In this document: piece after piece, positions 22,321 through 33,470 of the stretch
Layout of the letters: every line of letters starts with the position of its first letter
How positions within the stretch are numbered: position 1 is the first letter of the stretch
Source: Castor canadensis
Taxonomy: Eukaryota > Chordata > Mammalia > Rodentia > Castoridae
NCBI RefSeq assembly: GCF_047511655.1
Contig: NC_133395.1
Span: 146,682,318 to 146,746,317 of the forward strand
Length of the DNA: 64,000 nt
Reading direction: 5' to 3'
Translations under genes and position numbers: made by a program
The notes under the pieces: generated by a model
Seen by the model: only the letters and a program-made list of their open reading frames with translations
Database searches by the model: none
Told to the model about the DNA's origin: nothing

Positions 22321-23044
22321 GTTCTCAAATGGAAAACTGTGTATGTGGTCAGTGCCAGGATCATTTAGGCAGCGTATGGTACTTTGGCCTTGGGTCCCCA
22401 GTGCCCCTGCTGTCCCTGGCATTAGGAGCTAAATATAACCCCAGAGCAGCTGGCCCCAGGCTGCCCTGGGACTGCTCCTGCCCAGCCTGGCTGCCCGCCC
22501 ACCCAGCCCTGCCACCCATGGTGCCAGGGTCCTTGGCTTGGCTATGCCTTCAGCCATCCGGCCTTGAATATGGCCGCCCAGCCATGCCAATTCACTTATG
22601 GCACATCAGACCTGGCCCTGGGCTCAGCCGACCAGTTGTACTGAGCAACTGTAGAGGAGCCCACCCTGTTCCTTCAGTGCTCAGAACTCAGTCATCAGAA
22701 GCCACCCAAGGAGACCACCAAGCCACACAGGACATGTCTCAGTGGGGCATTTGGTACAGATTGCCACCCAACCCTACCCATGGCCAGCACTTATAATCTG
22801 GTATATTGTGGATGTCATGAAGGAAAATGGAAATACCTTTGGAAAAACAAATAATAAGACAGGTCCTGGAGAAAGACACTCGTCATAGTGTTAGAGATGA
22901 GAGAATGCTCCCAGAATACTTTGCAATACGGCTGAAAGCACAGCAATATGTTTTCTTTCCAATTGAGAGAAACAACTCATTCCTCCCTTCTCCATTTGGT
23001 GCTCAGCCAAATCCACCTGTCGGAAGGGGCATGGCTGTTGTATT

Positions 23045-23058
23045 GTTGCCATGGAAAC
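23045..23058. promoter_or_regulatory. RFX-type X-box
   Basis: GTTGCCATGGAAAC is an almost perfect palindromic X-box. The surrounding 22800-23100 stretch is AT-richer, repeat-free and motif-dense ('tttccaattgagagaaac', 'cctttggaaaaacaaat'), so it may be part of a larger regulatory element. Confidence 0.55.
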
Positions 23059-23109
23059 ACTCTCCCTGCCAGAGAAATGGGCAGGTGCAAGAGGGAGGGG
23101 ATGAGTGGA

Positions 23110-24325
23110 CTCGACCCCACTGACACAGGCTTCCTTTGCCCAAAAAGCCAATGGAAGCAGTCAATTAAGAGACTGCTACCCCTCACGATGCCAGGGCATC
23201 GCGATTCTTGAGTATTTTAAAGTCTAGGTGTGCTGAGGCCAATAGATGAGGAGACAACTGCCATTAAAAGGCAGTTTGTACTTACAGTTCCCAAGAAGGG
23301 GGGTAGCACCCGGCACACACGGCTGCACGGGGGTGCACTGGGGTGGGTCACAAGGCAGAAGCAGGGAGCTGGCATTTCCTATGGTTTCTGCGGGAAGGGT
23401 CAGCTGAGGTGAGGCAGGCAGCTTCAGGTGGCTGCTTTAGAATCACTTCAGCAGGCTCTGGGGCTGACCCTGCTTGTTGATACTGGCCCTGGAGTGACTA
23501 GGGCAGGTGGACATGAGAGTCCAATGGGGGGGTAGGGTTAGTGTGGGCTCTGGACTTATGGTCTGCAGGTGAAAGCTGCTCCTGGGTGAGTTGTCCAGCA
23601 TCTCCAGGAATTGGCTGACCTGACAGGTACGGTCCCTGCAGGGTCAGCAAGGCCCAGATGGCAAAGCGTGGGAAATGAAAATGCATAGTTAACTCAGCGA
23701 CTCAAGCTAGAATCTTGAATGTCTTTAAACAGCTTTCCCTTCCTCCCCTCCATCTATTCCCTCTCCAAACTCTGCTGGCACTGTTGCCCACACCTCTCCC
23801 AGTCACTTCACCTCCCCCGTGGCTGCCTGTCTATGTACAGCACCCCAGAGACCCCCCAGTGAGCCACTGTCCAAGGTGGCTGAGACACTGCCCCATGTGC
23901 TTCTCCAAGGGGTGGCTACACCTATTCTGGACAGAACTCTTAACTGGACCACTGGCTTCCCACTCCTTCGCTGTGAGAGTGTGGTTCCTACACTGAGCAG
24001 GTTGCCACTCAAGCCACTTGGAGAAGGCTGGGGATGAGGCACCGCTGGGAGGAGAGGGGAGACCAAGGAGCCCTGAAGTACACAAGTGGATCCATCAGTC
24101 CATCAGCCCCACGGGCCCCACAGGGAACCGCAAAGAGCCCTCTGCTGAGCGCCCTCATTCCTGGTCCACGCTGTTGTGAGCAAACCGAAGCAGCTGCCTC
24201 AGAGAAGGTGTGGAGCACTTTGCTTTGCAACAGTAGTTACCAAAACACACCCAACAGTCAGCTCAATCCTTTTAAAATGGGCACCAGACAACGCCAGGCC
24301 CCAGATTCAAGCTCTCCACAGGCTT
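23110..24325. other. No supported feature
   Basis: GC-moderate unique-looking DNA. Overlapping frames up to about 104 codons on both strands; none has coding support. Confidence 0.55.
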
Positions 24326-24329
24326 CTAA

Positions 24330-24537
24330 TGATGAAATCTGGACTTAGCATGGCCTGCAAGGCTCTGAACTCTCTGGCCCCTACCCATCTGCCTACCTCC
24401 TCTCCCTAGCTGCAGCCACGGGGCTTCCTTCCTTGGGCACAGCAACTGCTCAGTCACTTCTGCCTGTCACCCATAATTCTCCCCAGCCTCTCTCACCTCA
24501 TGGCCTCTGCTCAGGTGTAGCCTCCTCCACCTCACCC
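24330..24537 (+). mobile_element. L2 LINE fragment
   Basis: L2 3' phrases are present in order: 'catggcctgcaaggctc', 'ctgcctacctcctctcc', 'cttgggcacagcaact' and 'gctcaggtgtagcctcctcc'. Old and non-coding. Confidence 0.55.
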
Positions 24538-24551
24538 CCATTTGGGTGACT

Positions 24552-24860
24552 GTAAAAAACAAACAAAGAAAAACAAGTAGAAAGTAACAGGTGTTGGTGA
24601 GGATGCAGAGAAATTGTTGGAAGCCTATGCACTGCTGGTGGGAATCCAAAATGACACCACTACTGTGGAAAACAATATGGCAGCTCCTCAAAACACTTGA
24701 ACAGAACATCAACATGGCCCAGCAACTCCACTGACAGGAGTGAAAATAGGGACTCGAAGACATGACGCACACCTGTGTCCATGGCAGCCTCTTTCACAAA
24801 AGTCAATTGATGGAGACCGCCAAGGTGTTCACTGAGAAGTGAGCGGACAAATACAAACCT
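24552..24860 (+). mobile_element. L1 fragment (3' end of ORF2)
   Basis: Classic L1 order: 'ggtgttggtgaggatgcag', 'cactgctggtgggaatcc', 'actgtggaaaacaatatgg', 'agcaactccactgacagg', 'tgtgtccatggcagc', 'gtcaattgatggagac'. The antisense frame at 24467-24772 is a shadow of this element. Confidence 0.8.
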
Positions 24861-24864
24861 CTGT

Positions 24865-26100
24865 AAAAGAAAAGTCTTTTCTCAGGGGGGCTCTGCTGCC
24901 GCCACTGGGGAACAAAGCAGAAGGGATAAAACATAGTGTGTAGAGTTCGCTCTGTAGGTGAGAAGCAAGAAGCAGTTGCAAAGATAGCCCCTGGGGTTGG
25001 AAGACCTTCGAGACAGGAGCCAACAGGAGTGGCTCTTCTGGGGGATGATGGCTCAGAAGGGTAGGGAGAGAGTGGACCCTACACCAAAACACAAAAGCCC
25101 ACGAGGGAGAGAGTGGCAATCGCTGAAGACGATTCCAGAGCTGCAAGAGGTAAGAGAATCCCCTAGGGAGGGAGGAGGCAGGCCAGGACAGCGCCAGTTG
25201 CTCCCATGTCCTCTGATGATGGGAATTTTCAACTGTTTGACTTGGACACAATACAGAAAGTTCCAAACAGATAGACATGATATATACACAGGGGTCAGTA
25301 CAGATGAGCTGGCTCAGAGAAAACTGGCCCACAGCCACCAAGCTGGGAAAGGACAGAGCAGAGGTTTGGGCCCCAAGCTTCCCCCGTAGTCACACAATGC
25401 CCAGCCAAGTGGGGGGTGACCTGACCCTGAAACGGGGCCAGCAGTCCCCCCAAGGAGCAAGACCCCAGCTGTCTCACCCTCCCCCCAGCACTTGGAGCTG
25501 CACATCATGAGTACCTACAGAGGCTGCAGCATAAACCTGCTGTGTCCAAGGTCCCCTGATCACCTGACAGACCAGCAGGCTGACCCACCAGCCCATGGTG
25601 GGCTCTCTGTCCCCCGCCTCCTCCTGGGCCTGCCGTAGGGCTGCAGGAACTACTGCTCTAATGACAGGCTGTCTTCCCAAGGTCCCCTTTGCAAAAGCCC
25701 AGCCTCCCCAGGGAACAGCATGTGTGCAGGACAGAGCCCTCTTCCTTCTACTTCAGCGATGCCACCAGTCACGGGTCAGGGTTTGGGACTGACTTGGCAA
25801 TACAAGGGGACAGACAGGTACTTGGACCACTCTGTGTCAGACACCAAGGCAGCAAGAGCTCTGATGCTCCTTCCAACGGGAAGATCCACCGCCCCCTCCA
25901 TACCCTTTTAGCACCACGGTGTGGACAGCTCCACAGCTGTCACCCTCCCCCATCCCAGCTCCAACCCATGGCTGAGTTGGCTCAGCCAGAGGGAGCCAGG
26001 CGCCCCAGCAAGAGAACACCAAGATAAAGAAAGCAAGGCCCTGTCAGTCCACTTCCAGTACACCTCCGACCAATGGAAGCAACCTTCTAGTCGCCACACT
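24865..26100. other. No supported feature
   Basis: GC-rich sequence with several overlapping frames (longest 170 codons, minus, 24829-25341). Opposing frames of 130 codons share the same bases, as expected of GC-rich non-coding DNA. Confidence 0.5.
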
Positions 26101-26115
26101 TTAAAAAGTAAAATG

Positions 26116-26322
26116 GGGCTGGGCACCACTGGGTCATGCCTGTAATCCTTGCTTATCAGGAGACAGAGATGAGGAGGGTCACAATTTGAAGCCAGCCAGG
26201 GCAAATAGTTCCAAGAGACCCTATCTCAAAGAAACCCTTCGCAAAAAAAAAGGGCTGGTGGAGTGGCTCAAGATGAAGGCCCTGAGTTCAAGCCCCAGTA
26301 CCACAAAAAAGAAAAAAAAAAA
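26116..26322 (+). mobile_element. Complete composite SINE with target-site duplication
   Basis: A 7SL/B1-like head ('ggctgggcacc', 'tgcctgtaatcc', 'gagaccctatctc') is joined by an A-run to an ID-like unit ('ggctggtggagtggctc', 'gagttcaagccccagta') and an A-rich tail. A 12-bp direct repeat, aagtaaaatggg, flanks it at 26106-26117 and 26321-26332. This is the signature of target-primed L1-mediated insertion and shows that head and tail moved as one unit. Confidence 0.92.
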
Positions 26323-26564
26323 GTAAAATGGGACAGGTGAGATAAATTTCAATGTGTAACTAGCATGAAAGTTACTACATGTAATTAACTACTCTACTTT
26401 TTTGTACTACATCCTCAAAATCCAGCAGGTATTTTATGCTTGGAGCCATAGAGATTGGAAGGAGCCCTGTTTCAAGTGCACTCAATGATGTATCAGAGAG
26501 AAAACAGACCAACTCCATGGGCCATATATTCTAGACTTCTCTATACACAGGTGTAGATGTAGGT

Positions 26565-26965
26565 ACATGTGTGGTCACAGACATAGACACAGTGATGGTG
26601 CTGTGAAGGAAAAGCCACCAGGGTAGCAGGGAAATGAGTAGGGGTGGCTTTGGAGCAGAGATGCAAAGGGTGTGAAGACAGATGGAGAAGTCCAGGCAGA
26701 GGGAACAGCAGGTGCCAAGGTCCAAGGGCCTGAGGCAAGACAGTGCATGGTGTGTTGAAGGTGGCCTCTGTGGCCAGCACAAAGCCAACAAGTAGGGCAG
26801 GCAGGAGATGAAGCAGTCCATTAGCAGGCCGTGGTTTCATAGGGTGGGGTCCTACAGGTCAGCAAGGACTTTGGCTCCATTCTGCACTCAACTCACAGCC
26901 ACTGGAAGGTTTGAGCAGAGGATGTCACTTCCAGCAGTCCTCGGGTCTCACAGATGAGGTGAGCA
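26565..26965 (+). mobile_element. Ancient mammalian interspersed repeat
   Basis: Shared module with 18985-19215: 'ggcagagggaacagcagg', 'gtccaagggcctgagg' and 'ccactggaaggtttgagc'. These phrases recur across mammalian genomes in this order. Family name not assigned. Confidence 0.5.
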
Positions 26966-27407
26966 GGTGCAGATGCTGTCCAGGGCCCCAGAGCCAGGAA
27001 GTACGAGCCTGACCCACTTCCAGGTAGCCTGGCAGAGCTGCTGTCTACACAGGGCTTTGGGCACCCTGCCCCCACGTTCCTCCCAGAGACCCCCCTGGGA
27101 CCAGCCTCCCCGAGAGCTCTCCAGAGCCGCTCTGCTCGCACGGCAGCACAGCCTCGTGCTTTCTCTTTGGGGTTGGTCTCACACAAGGGATCAAGGCATT
27201 CACGTTTCTTCTACTACACACAGGGCTTCACAGGCAGGGACTGAGGTTAGGACCGTGAGGGTCCCAGCAGGGAGGCAGAGCAGGGTCTGTGGGAAACTGG
27301 ATCCTGGTAGCAGAGGGACAGCGTCACATCCCTCCCACCTGCCACCAGCTGCAGCCTCCGCCTCCCAGCCCCCTTCCTGCCCCTCCCCCAGCTAGCCCTT
27401 CCCTTTC

Positions 27408-27612
27408 AGGGCATTAAGCACAGAGGTATTAAAAGGGATTGTTCAGGCCAGTTAATTAGCTTGGAAGAGGCCTCTGCAGCGGCCCGGGTCACGGCCATCC
27501 ACCTCTCTTTATTAGCCGAATTGATGGAGACAGCAGGCCCAGATGGGAATAAATTGAATCGGATGGCGAAGAGCCTCTTGCACGAGCTATTCACAGGAGT
27601 GAGCAGGCCTCA
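27408..27612. promoter_or_regulatory. Candidate conserved non-coding element with an open plus-strand frame
   Basis: Contains TTAATTAG (27452-27459), 'gggattg', 'ctttattagc', 'gaattgatgg' and 'aataaattgaatcgg', with CpGs kept throughout. The plus strand is open across the block (AAG at about 27415 through the ATG at 27527 and beyond), giving a helical-looking stretch including AELMETAGPDG. No acceptor with a pyrimidine tract or donor bounds it convincingly, so I favour a conserved enhancer over an exon. Confidence 0.45.
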
Positions 27613-27929
27613 CTCTGCACCCACAGCAACTTATAATGTCCTTCCTGCACGCTGTCAGATGCTCCCAGGAGCCCACTCAGCCAGGCTCCCTGGGGAGCGA
27701 TGGGCCCCAGGAGACGCCCACTCACAACCAGCCATGCCACAGTGCAGCAGGGGTGCATCTGCCCAGGAACGAGGGGCCCTCTTCCTGCCCCCTACTCCAA
27801 CCAAGTCAGCCAAGGCCCTGAATCCAGGAAGACAGAAGTCCTTGTCCTGGCAGTAGGGGGTGACTCTGGCACCCATCCCGCGTTTTGTCCTCCCAGCATC
27901 ATGACCAGGAGGCATCAATCACGGTCCCC

Positions 27930-28005
27930 ACTTCTGGGATGGTTGACAACTGGAGCTCAGAGAGGGCAAGAGACTCGTCCAAGTGACACAGCCAGGAAGG
28001 ACGTG
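27930..28005 (-). mobile_element. MIR fragment
   Basis: Reversed MIR core: 'tggagctcagagagggc', 'agactcgtccaagtgac' and 'cagccaggaag'. Confidence 0.55.
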
Positions 28006-28284
28006 TCCTATGGGCTGCTATGTGCAAAGTTTGCACTTTGGGTAACAGCCCAGAAGTGGCACTTAGTGTCACATGCTGCAGAGAAACAACTGCTCACTGA
28101 GCAGCTTGGGGACCTGCCTGTGGATTCAGCAGAAGAGGTGGAACTGGCAGGGCACGGTGCCTAGTCCAACAGCCAGGCTCTGGACAGAGCCTATTGTAAA
28201 AGACCACCAAACCCAGGCTGAAACTTGACCCAATGGTGACCACAGCCATGCAGGTGACAGTTGCCTCCCCCCTCACTCTGCTCA

Positions 28285-28455
28285 TGTCCACCTCCTCCAT
28301 GTTCCTGCTTCAGGACCTTTGTTCTACCATCCCCTCTTTCTGGATGCTTTGTCACCTCCTCAGAGAAGCCCTCCCTGGTCACACAGCCCAGCCCAGCCAC
28401 TGACACACCTCCTATTGACTTGGCCCCAGCTTCCTCTGGAACTGTCTCATGAGCA
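28285..28455 (+). mobile_element. L2 LINE fragment
   Basis: L2 3' phrases 'cctgcttcaggacctttg', 'gtcacctcctcagagaag' and 'ccctccctggtcac' in order. Confidence 0.6.
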
Positions 28456-29520
28456 TGGGGCCAGGAGCCCCAAGGGGCAGCGACTTGGGCCTCTAGTTCT
28501 CAACTGCCACCACAACACATGGTCAGCGTCCAGTGGCCATAGCCTGGATGTTGAACACACAGCCGAATTCCCGAGCACGTTCCATGTGCCAAGCCCACCA
28601 GGATGGCCAAAGACAGACAGGACGGTCCTGTCACCATGTGCCACACAGACAGGGAGGCCATGTCCCAAGGCCACAGCTACTTACACCCCTGTCTGCATGT
28701 GTACCTCAGACAGCCTTGTCCTCTTCCACCCAGTCCTTTGCAGCCCTGGGGAGCAGCAAGTGGGAGTTGCTGGGTGCACAACATTCACAGGACCCAGGAA
28801 TGGGAGATGGTCGGGTTGAGCTCTCAGAAGATCCTGGAAAGGCAAAAGAGGGTAAACTGAGGAGTCCTGTAACCCACAATAGGACCTGTGTCCCTCCCGG
28901 TTCCTTGTATTCCACACTCTGATCCTTGGACGTGATACTCTTTTATGTGTCATCCCTTTGGCCTGTGCTGTCCTGCCCTTGCTTGCAATAGTGACCTTCT
29001 ACTCAAACTACAAGGCCCAACTCTGCCTTCCCACAGACACCCCGTCCCTTCTCCCTGCAGGTGGAGTCTGGAGTATCCATGGCCTCCCATCCTGCCTGGC
29101 AGCTGACAGGCTGGTCCACGAGGCGGAGGAGCTCCTGAAGAGAGTTTCCATGAGAGGAAGTGACTCCCTGTGACTCTTCTCTGGACACCGATGTGTGAGT
29201 CACTATGCTGAAAATGGCTGTCACCTCTGACCATGAAGCGCTTGAGGTGCTCATGGCACCCACCCCTGCCGACCCTGGCCCTCCTTGGAACAGAAAGGAC
29301 GGGAAACTCAAAGACCCCCTTCCAGTCTCCACAACCTCTGCAACCGCCAGGAATGTTGGGAGAGCTGGGGATGGACGCTACCTTTATCAGCCAGCTTCCC
29401 TCCACCCACCTGCCTGGCAGCCCCCCAGGTGAGGGGGACAGCGACCCACAGATCCTGGCCCTTCTCCAGGAGGCAGGCGTCTGCTGTACGCAGAAGGTGG
29501 CTGGCTCCTCTTAGGCTGGG
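28456..29520. other. No supported feature
   Basis: GC-rich DNA with mutually overlapping frames up to 166 codons (28319-28819, plus) that begin in the L2 relic. No splice, start or poly(A) logic was found. Confidence 0.55.
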
Positions 29521-29523
29521 GCC

Positions 29524-29700
29524 GGGGGGTTAATTACCCACACAATTTCAGTGCACAGGGGCCTCATTCATTACCAAGAAGCATTTCCTTGAGCGTGTTT
29601 GCAAGCTGAATCCCCACCATTTTCCAACCGGCTTCCCACAGGAGACAACCAAGAGTGGAGGGCAGGTGGAACCGGAGCTAATAACTAAAGTAGGGCCAGC
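29524..29700. promoter_or_regulatory. Candidate conserved non-coding element
   Basis: Starts with GGGTTAATTACCC (29527-29539), a near-palindromic TAATTA homeodomain site. It continues with 'cattcattaccaagaag' and 'gtgtttgcaagctgaatc' and ends with 'gagctaataactaaag'. Repeat-free and non-coding. Support is by motif texture only. Confidence 0.38.
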
Positions 29701-30164
29701 AGGGGCTGCCCCCACCTCCCCAGCACCATGAATCCTCGGCCAGGCAGGTGCACTCGCCATGATGGTTTTTTGAGACAGGAAACCGGTGCTTGTCCAGTTA
29801 AGCTGCAAGGCCGGGCCCTGCATGGGTGGCAGGGGTGCTGAGGTGGGCACTGAGGGTTCCCTGCCACCTTGGAGCACCACTTGTCCCTCTGGCTGAACGC
29901 AGCAGGCAGGGACACAGGGCTGGATCCACCTTATTAGGAAAGTGGAGACGGGTGGGGAATGCGGCTGGCAGCAGGGAAGACATGGGAAACTGAGGAGGGA
30001 GGAGAGCACCCCCATACCTGTGACCCCGCAGCTCAGCTCAACCCAAGTGCACGGCCCTGGCAATGCACCCAAGCAGCATCGTGCTCCAGCGAGAACAAAA
30101 GGACCCCCACGGGAGAGAGGACGGTAGAGGGGGGCTCAGGCAACAGGGTCCCACACTCCATGGA

Positions 30165-30545
30165 AGTGATTAATCATAGGTACACACGCCACGAATGCAG
30201 CTCAGAAAACTCGCCTGACAGCCTCGAGTCACAGAAGAATACGCAGGTCTGATTCCATTTACATGATGGTTCAAAGCAGCAGCAAGCCTAGTCAGCCACG
30301 CTGGGGACACAGTGCTCGGTGGCAAGCCACACGGGGCAGGGAGCAGTGACACCTCACAGTGGCCTTCGGGATGGGGTGGTAGTGGACAGGTGGGGTGGAG
30401 GGCAGAGGGCTGAGGGAGTCTAGGGCTCTCCTGTCATTCCAGGTTCCATTCTACTACTCTTTAACCCAAACACACACGTCACACACTTTTGAATGCTGTG
30501 ACAATTCTACAATAAAGTGTTTTAAATAAGGAAAACAGAATCCTG
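30165..30545 (+). mobile_element. Ancient L1 3' relic
   Basis: Late-L1 phrases: 'tgattccatttacatgatgg' preceded by 'cagaagaatacgcagg', then 'gtggccttcgggatggg' and the terminal 'gtgacaattctacaataaag'. Confidence 0.55.
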
Positions 30546-30645
30546 AAAACTGGGGGCGGTTTGAAGAAGAGTATTAATAGCAGAGAGGAGTGGAGGCGAG
30601 GGAAGGAGCTGGAGACAGAACCCCAGACCTGGAAGGCAGAGGTGC

Positions 30646-30765
30646 ACACACCTCTTACACACACTCATGTACTCTCACACACTGTCACACACAGCTCTGT
30701 CAACACTGTCACTTACACACCTCTACAAACACTGTCTCTCACCCACGCACACACGCAGCCCGAGC
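30646..30765. repeat. CA-rich simple sequence
   Basis: Interrupted CACA/ACTC tracts without a strict period. Confidence 0.7.
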
Positions 30766-30769
30766 AGCT

Positions 30770-32100
30770 GAGCCTGGCCTGGCCACTCCCCTCCCTGGCC
30801 TGCCCCTGGCCCTGATCAGTTTCTCAAGAGCAAGAGCTGCCAGCACTGTCCCTGTGCCTTGCTGGTCTTGACCTGGCAGGGCCACTAGCAGACCTCCCAT
30901 TTGTGGTGTCTGGAAGCCCAGCAGGTGCTCCTAGCTGCCCTATGATGCCTATGGCCCCTTCCCTGGGTACCAGCTGCCCTCCTGGCTTCTCCAGTGCCCC
31001 TGAGGCCACACGACTCCTTGGGACATGCATCTGTGCAGGTGAGCTGGAGCCTCCGGTGCCCTCTTCAGCATCATAACCCCAGCAAGGAAGGGCAGTCTAT
31101 GGGGGTGTTGGAAAGGCCAAGCCAAGGGCCCTGAGGCCCAGAACCTTCTCCTGCCCCAACATGCACTCAGTCAGTCCCCACCTTCCCCTCTGCGGCCAAG
31201 CCTCTCCATCGCCTCCAAAACACAAAGCAAGAGTCCTGAGGTCTCAGACAGGCTAGGCCTCAGCCCAGGGCCAGCACAGTCTGGGTCAAAGACATAGGGT
31301 GACAGACAACATGGCCACCTGACCTAACCAGCCCAGCCTGCCTCCTCTTGCTCCAGACACATACATAGGCCCACCATCGGCCTGGGGCTTCTCTACTCCA
31401 CTGGGCTACCAGCTGTCCTGTGTGGCCACAGCGCCGTTCAGGAGCCAAGTCAGCCATATATTCCAGGCCTGCTAGGACTCGGATAGCAGCCTGTGCCAAC
31501 CACCAGACTCAGAGGGAGTGATCCCAGATGAGCACAGTCCCAGCCCTTCTGACCACATTGAGGGAGAGGCTGCTCGAGCCCTCCTCTGCACCCACTCGTG
31601 CACATGGGAGCTAGGCAGGACGTGGGAATGACTTGCAGCCCATTTTTTATTTATTTATGGTGGGCGGGGGGTAGATTGCCCCTCTTTCCTGAAGCCAGTG
31701 GGAAGGCTGGCAACCAATAGGCAGGGCCAACCCTCTGTGCCCAGTTGACCTAATAGGCCCTTCCCCACTTTCCTGGGCTGGAGCATGGGAGGCGGGGATC
31801 TCTGAGCTGAGGTTCCTACAAGTCTGTTCCCATGAGCATCCTTTTTCCATGAATTGCTGCCCACAGCACACTGGCTCCATGGTAATCCACCCCCACGGGG
31901 CGGCTGACTCCCACTCAGGTTAGAGCTGTTCACCAGTGATCCTTCACACACCTTTTAATTCAGATCGACTGCCTGAACCACAGGCCAGGTCACGAGCCAC
32001 CGTGGGATCATGGCAGCCAGGGCTTGGGCAGAGCAGGAAGGGGAGAGGAGCATCCTTGGGACTTCCTCAAAAGTCTCCAGAGCACAGGTGATCCCGGAGA
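30770..32100. other. No supported feature
   Basis: GC-rich unique-looking sequence. A 'tttatttattta' run at 31646-31658 is the only low-complexity element. Frames up to 98 codons lack support. Confidence 0.55.
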
Positions 32101-32104
32101 GGCC

Positions 32105-32508
32105 GCAAGAGCAAAGGTATTTCCAAACCTGCAAGTAATTTCCTATGTTTATTAAGTGGTTATTGTGGGTTAAGTAACCAACCCCAGCTTATTAAAAACC
32201 CTCCAAGATGATCACCCAAGTGTTCACTGTCACTGGCAGCCAGAGCTCGCTGTCCTGCTGAGTCTGTCTCCGTAATGACTCTGCACCGGGGCCACACGCA
32301 GTAAGCAAGTTCAGGAATCCTCGTCTCTGTTGGCTCTGACGGCTTTATGCTCCATAAATACTCAGAGATTATTAAAAACATATTTATTTAAGATGAACAG
32401 CTCTCCTGCAGATACAAATCTAAGCTGATAAGGCTCATAAGCCCACTTACAATAATCAATGGTAGTATTTAAACACACTGAAAGCTTTGCTTAAAGTCGA
32501 GGCCCCCG
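32105..32508. promoter_or_regulatory. Candidate conserved non-coding element (largest in the window)
   Basis: About 400 bp of AT-rich, repeat-free DNA in a GC-rich setting. Motifs include 'tgtttattaagtgg', RUNX-like 'tgtgggtt', 'ctccataaatactc', 'cagagattattaaaaac', a strong GATA site (GATAAG, 32427-32432), 'aataatcaatgg' (PBX/HOX-like) and 'agtatttaaacac'. There is no long open frame. The size and motif load make it the best enhancer candidate here. Confidence 0.5.
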
Positions 32509-32849
32509 GCTCTGAGAGGGGAGTGAGCACCAGCTGGGTTCCCACCTCCCAGACTTCCTGGGGCTAAGGAGGATGACAGACGTCAGCCACGGATCATTTG
32601 GAGGCCAGGAGACCTGGGGAGGACAGGCACAAGTTTATAAGACCCTTCTCCCATGCCTCTTCCATAAGCTCTTTATCTCTTGGGCCTCAGTTTCTCTTCA
32701 GTGCTAGGACCCTCTGAGTGTGTTATGGTCTGAGAGGCAGCATGGAATGAAAGGTCTCACTAAATGCCCCCAGGGTCTAGTCCTGCAGGGTCTATCTGGT
32801 CTCCTCACCGGCGAGGTCGGGTCCTGCCTCACCTCTCCAAGTTCATCCC

Positions 32850-32985
32850 ACCCTCCACCTCTGGGTGAGAAGTGGTACGCACCCCTGGAACATTCCTCAC
32901 CTCACGGACACACATCCCCCAGCAAATGCTGCCTCTCCCAGGAAGTCTCCCTTGGCTGTCCCCCTCTTTCTTGACACATTATCAG
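32850..32985 (+). mobile_element. Possible L2 LINE fragment
   Basis: The phrases 'gctgcctctcccaggaag' and 'tctcccttggctgtcc' resemble the L2 3' region. Short and diverged. Confidence 0.35.
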
Positions 32986-33289
32986 GGTTTGAAAGTGGCC
33001 ATGTGACTTTTTCTTTCTGCCCCCCTTTGTCCTGGATCAGGAATAACATGAGACACGACTGATCTGGTGTCTGTTGGCCCTTGTGCCCCAGTGCTGGGCC
33101 CAGGATGGAGCAGTTTGTGTTCATCACTCACCATGTGACTGGAGGCCGAAGATGGCCACACACTCGAAGGCACAGCTCATCCCCGGGCATGGAGCCCACC
33201 CTGCGCCAGGCCTCTGACTGTTTTTAGACCCACGTTCTATTTCTACACCAGTCTCTCTTTCATGGCCATGGCTTCGTGGGATGCGTTAA

Positions 33290-33470
33290 AATCTGTTACG
33301 GCAGGTTGGGCCTCTTTGCTCAGCTTTTGCAATACAGTCTTTGCTATTTAAACAATTTTATTCTTATACCTAAATTTTAGAATAAGTTCATTAGATTCAC
33401 TTTTTAGATCCTGTGATCTTGAGTGTGATTGCTCTGTATGTACACGTGCGTGGGCCTCAGTTCATAGCGT
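33290..33470 (-). mobile_element. Probable L1 relic, antisense
   Basis: 'acaattttattcttata', 'cctaaattttagaataag' and 'ttagattcactttttag' match the style of reverse-strand L1 ORF2 DNA. Confidence 0.45.

Noticed and set aside
24467..24772. 101-codon minus-strand frame with hydrophobic stretches that look like membrane segments
   Set aside because: It is the antisense shadow of the L1 ORF2 fragment at 24552-24860.
29548..30072. 174-codon minus-strand frame
   Set aside because: It crosses the candidate conserved block and shares its bases with opposed frames; no start, splice or poly(A) context.
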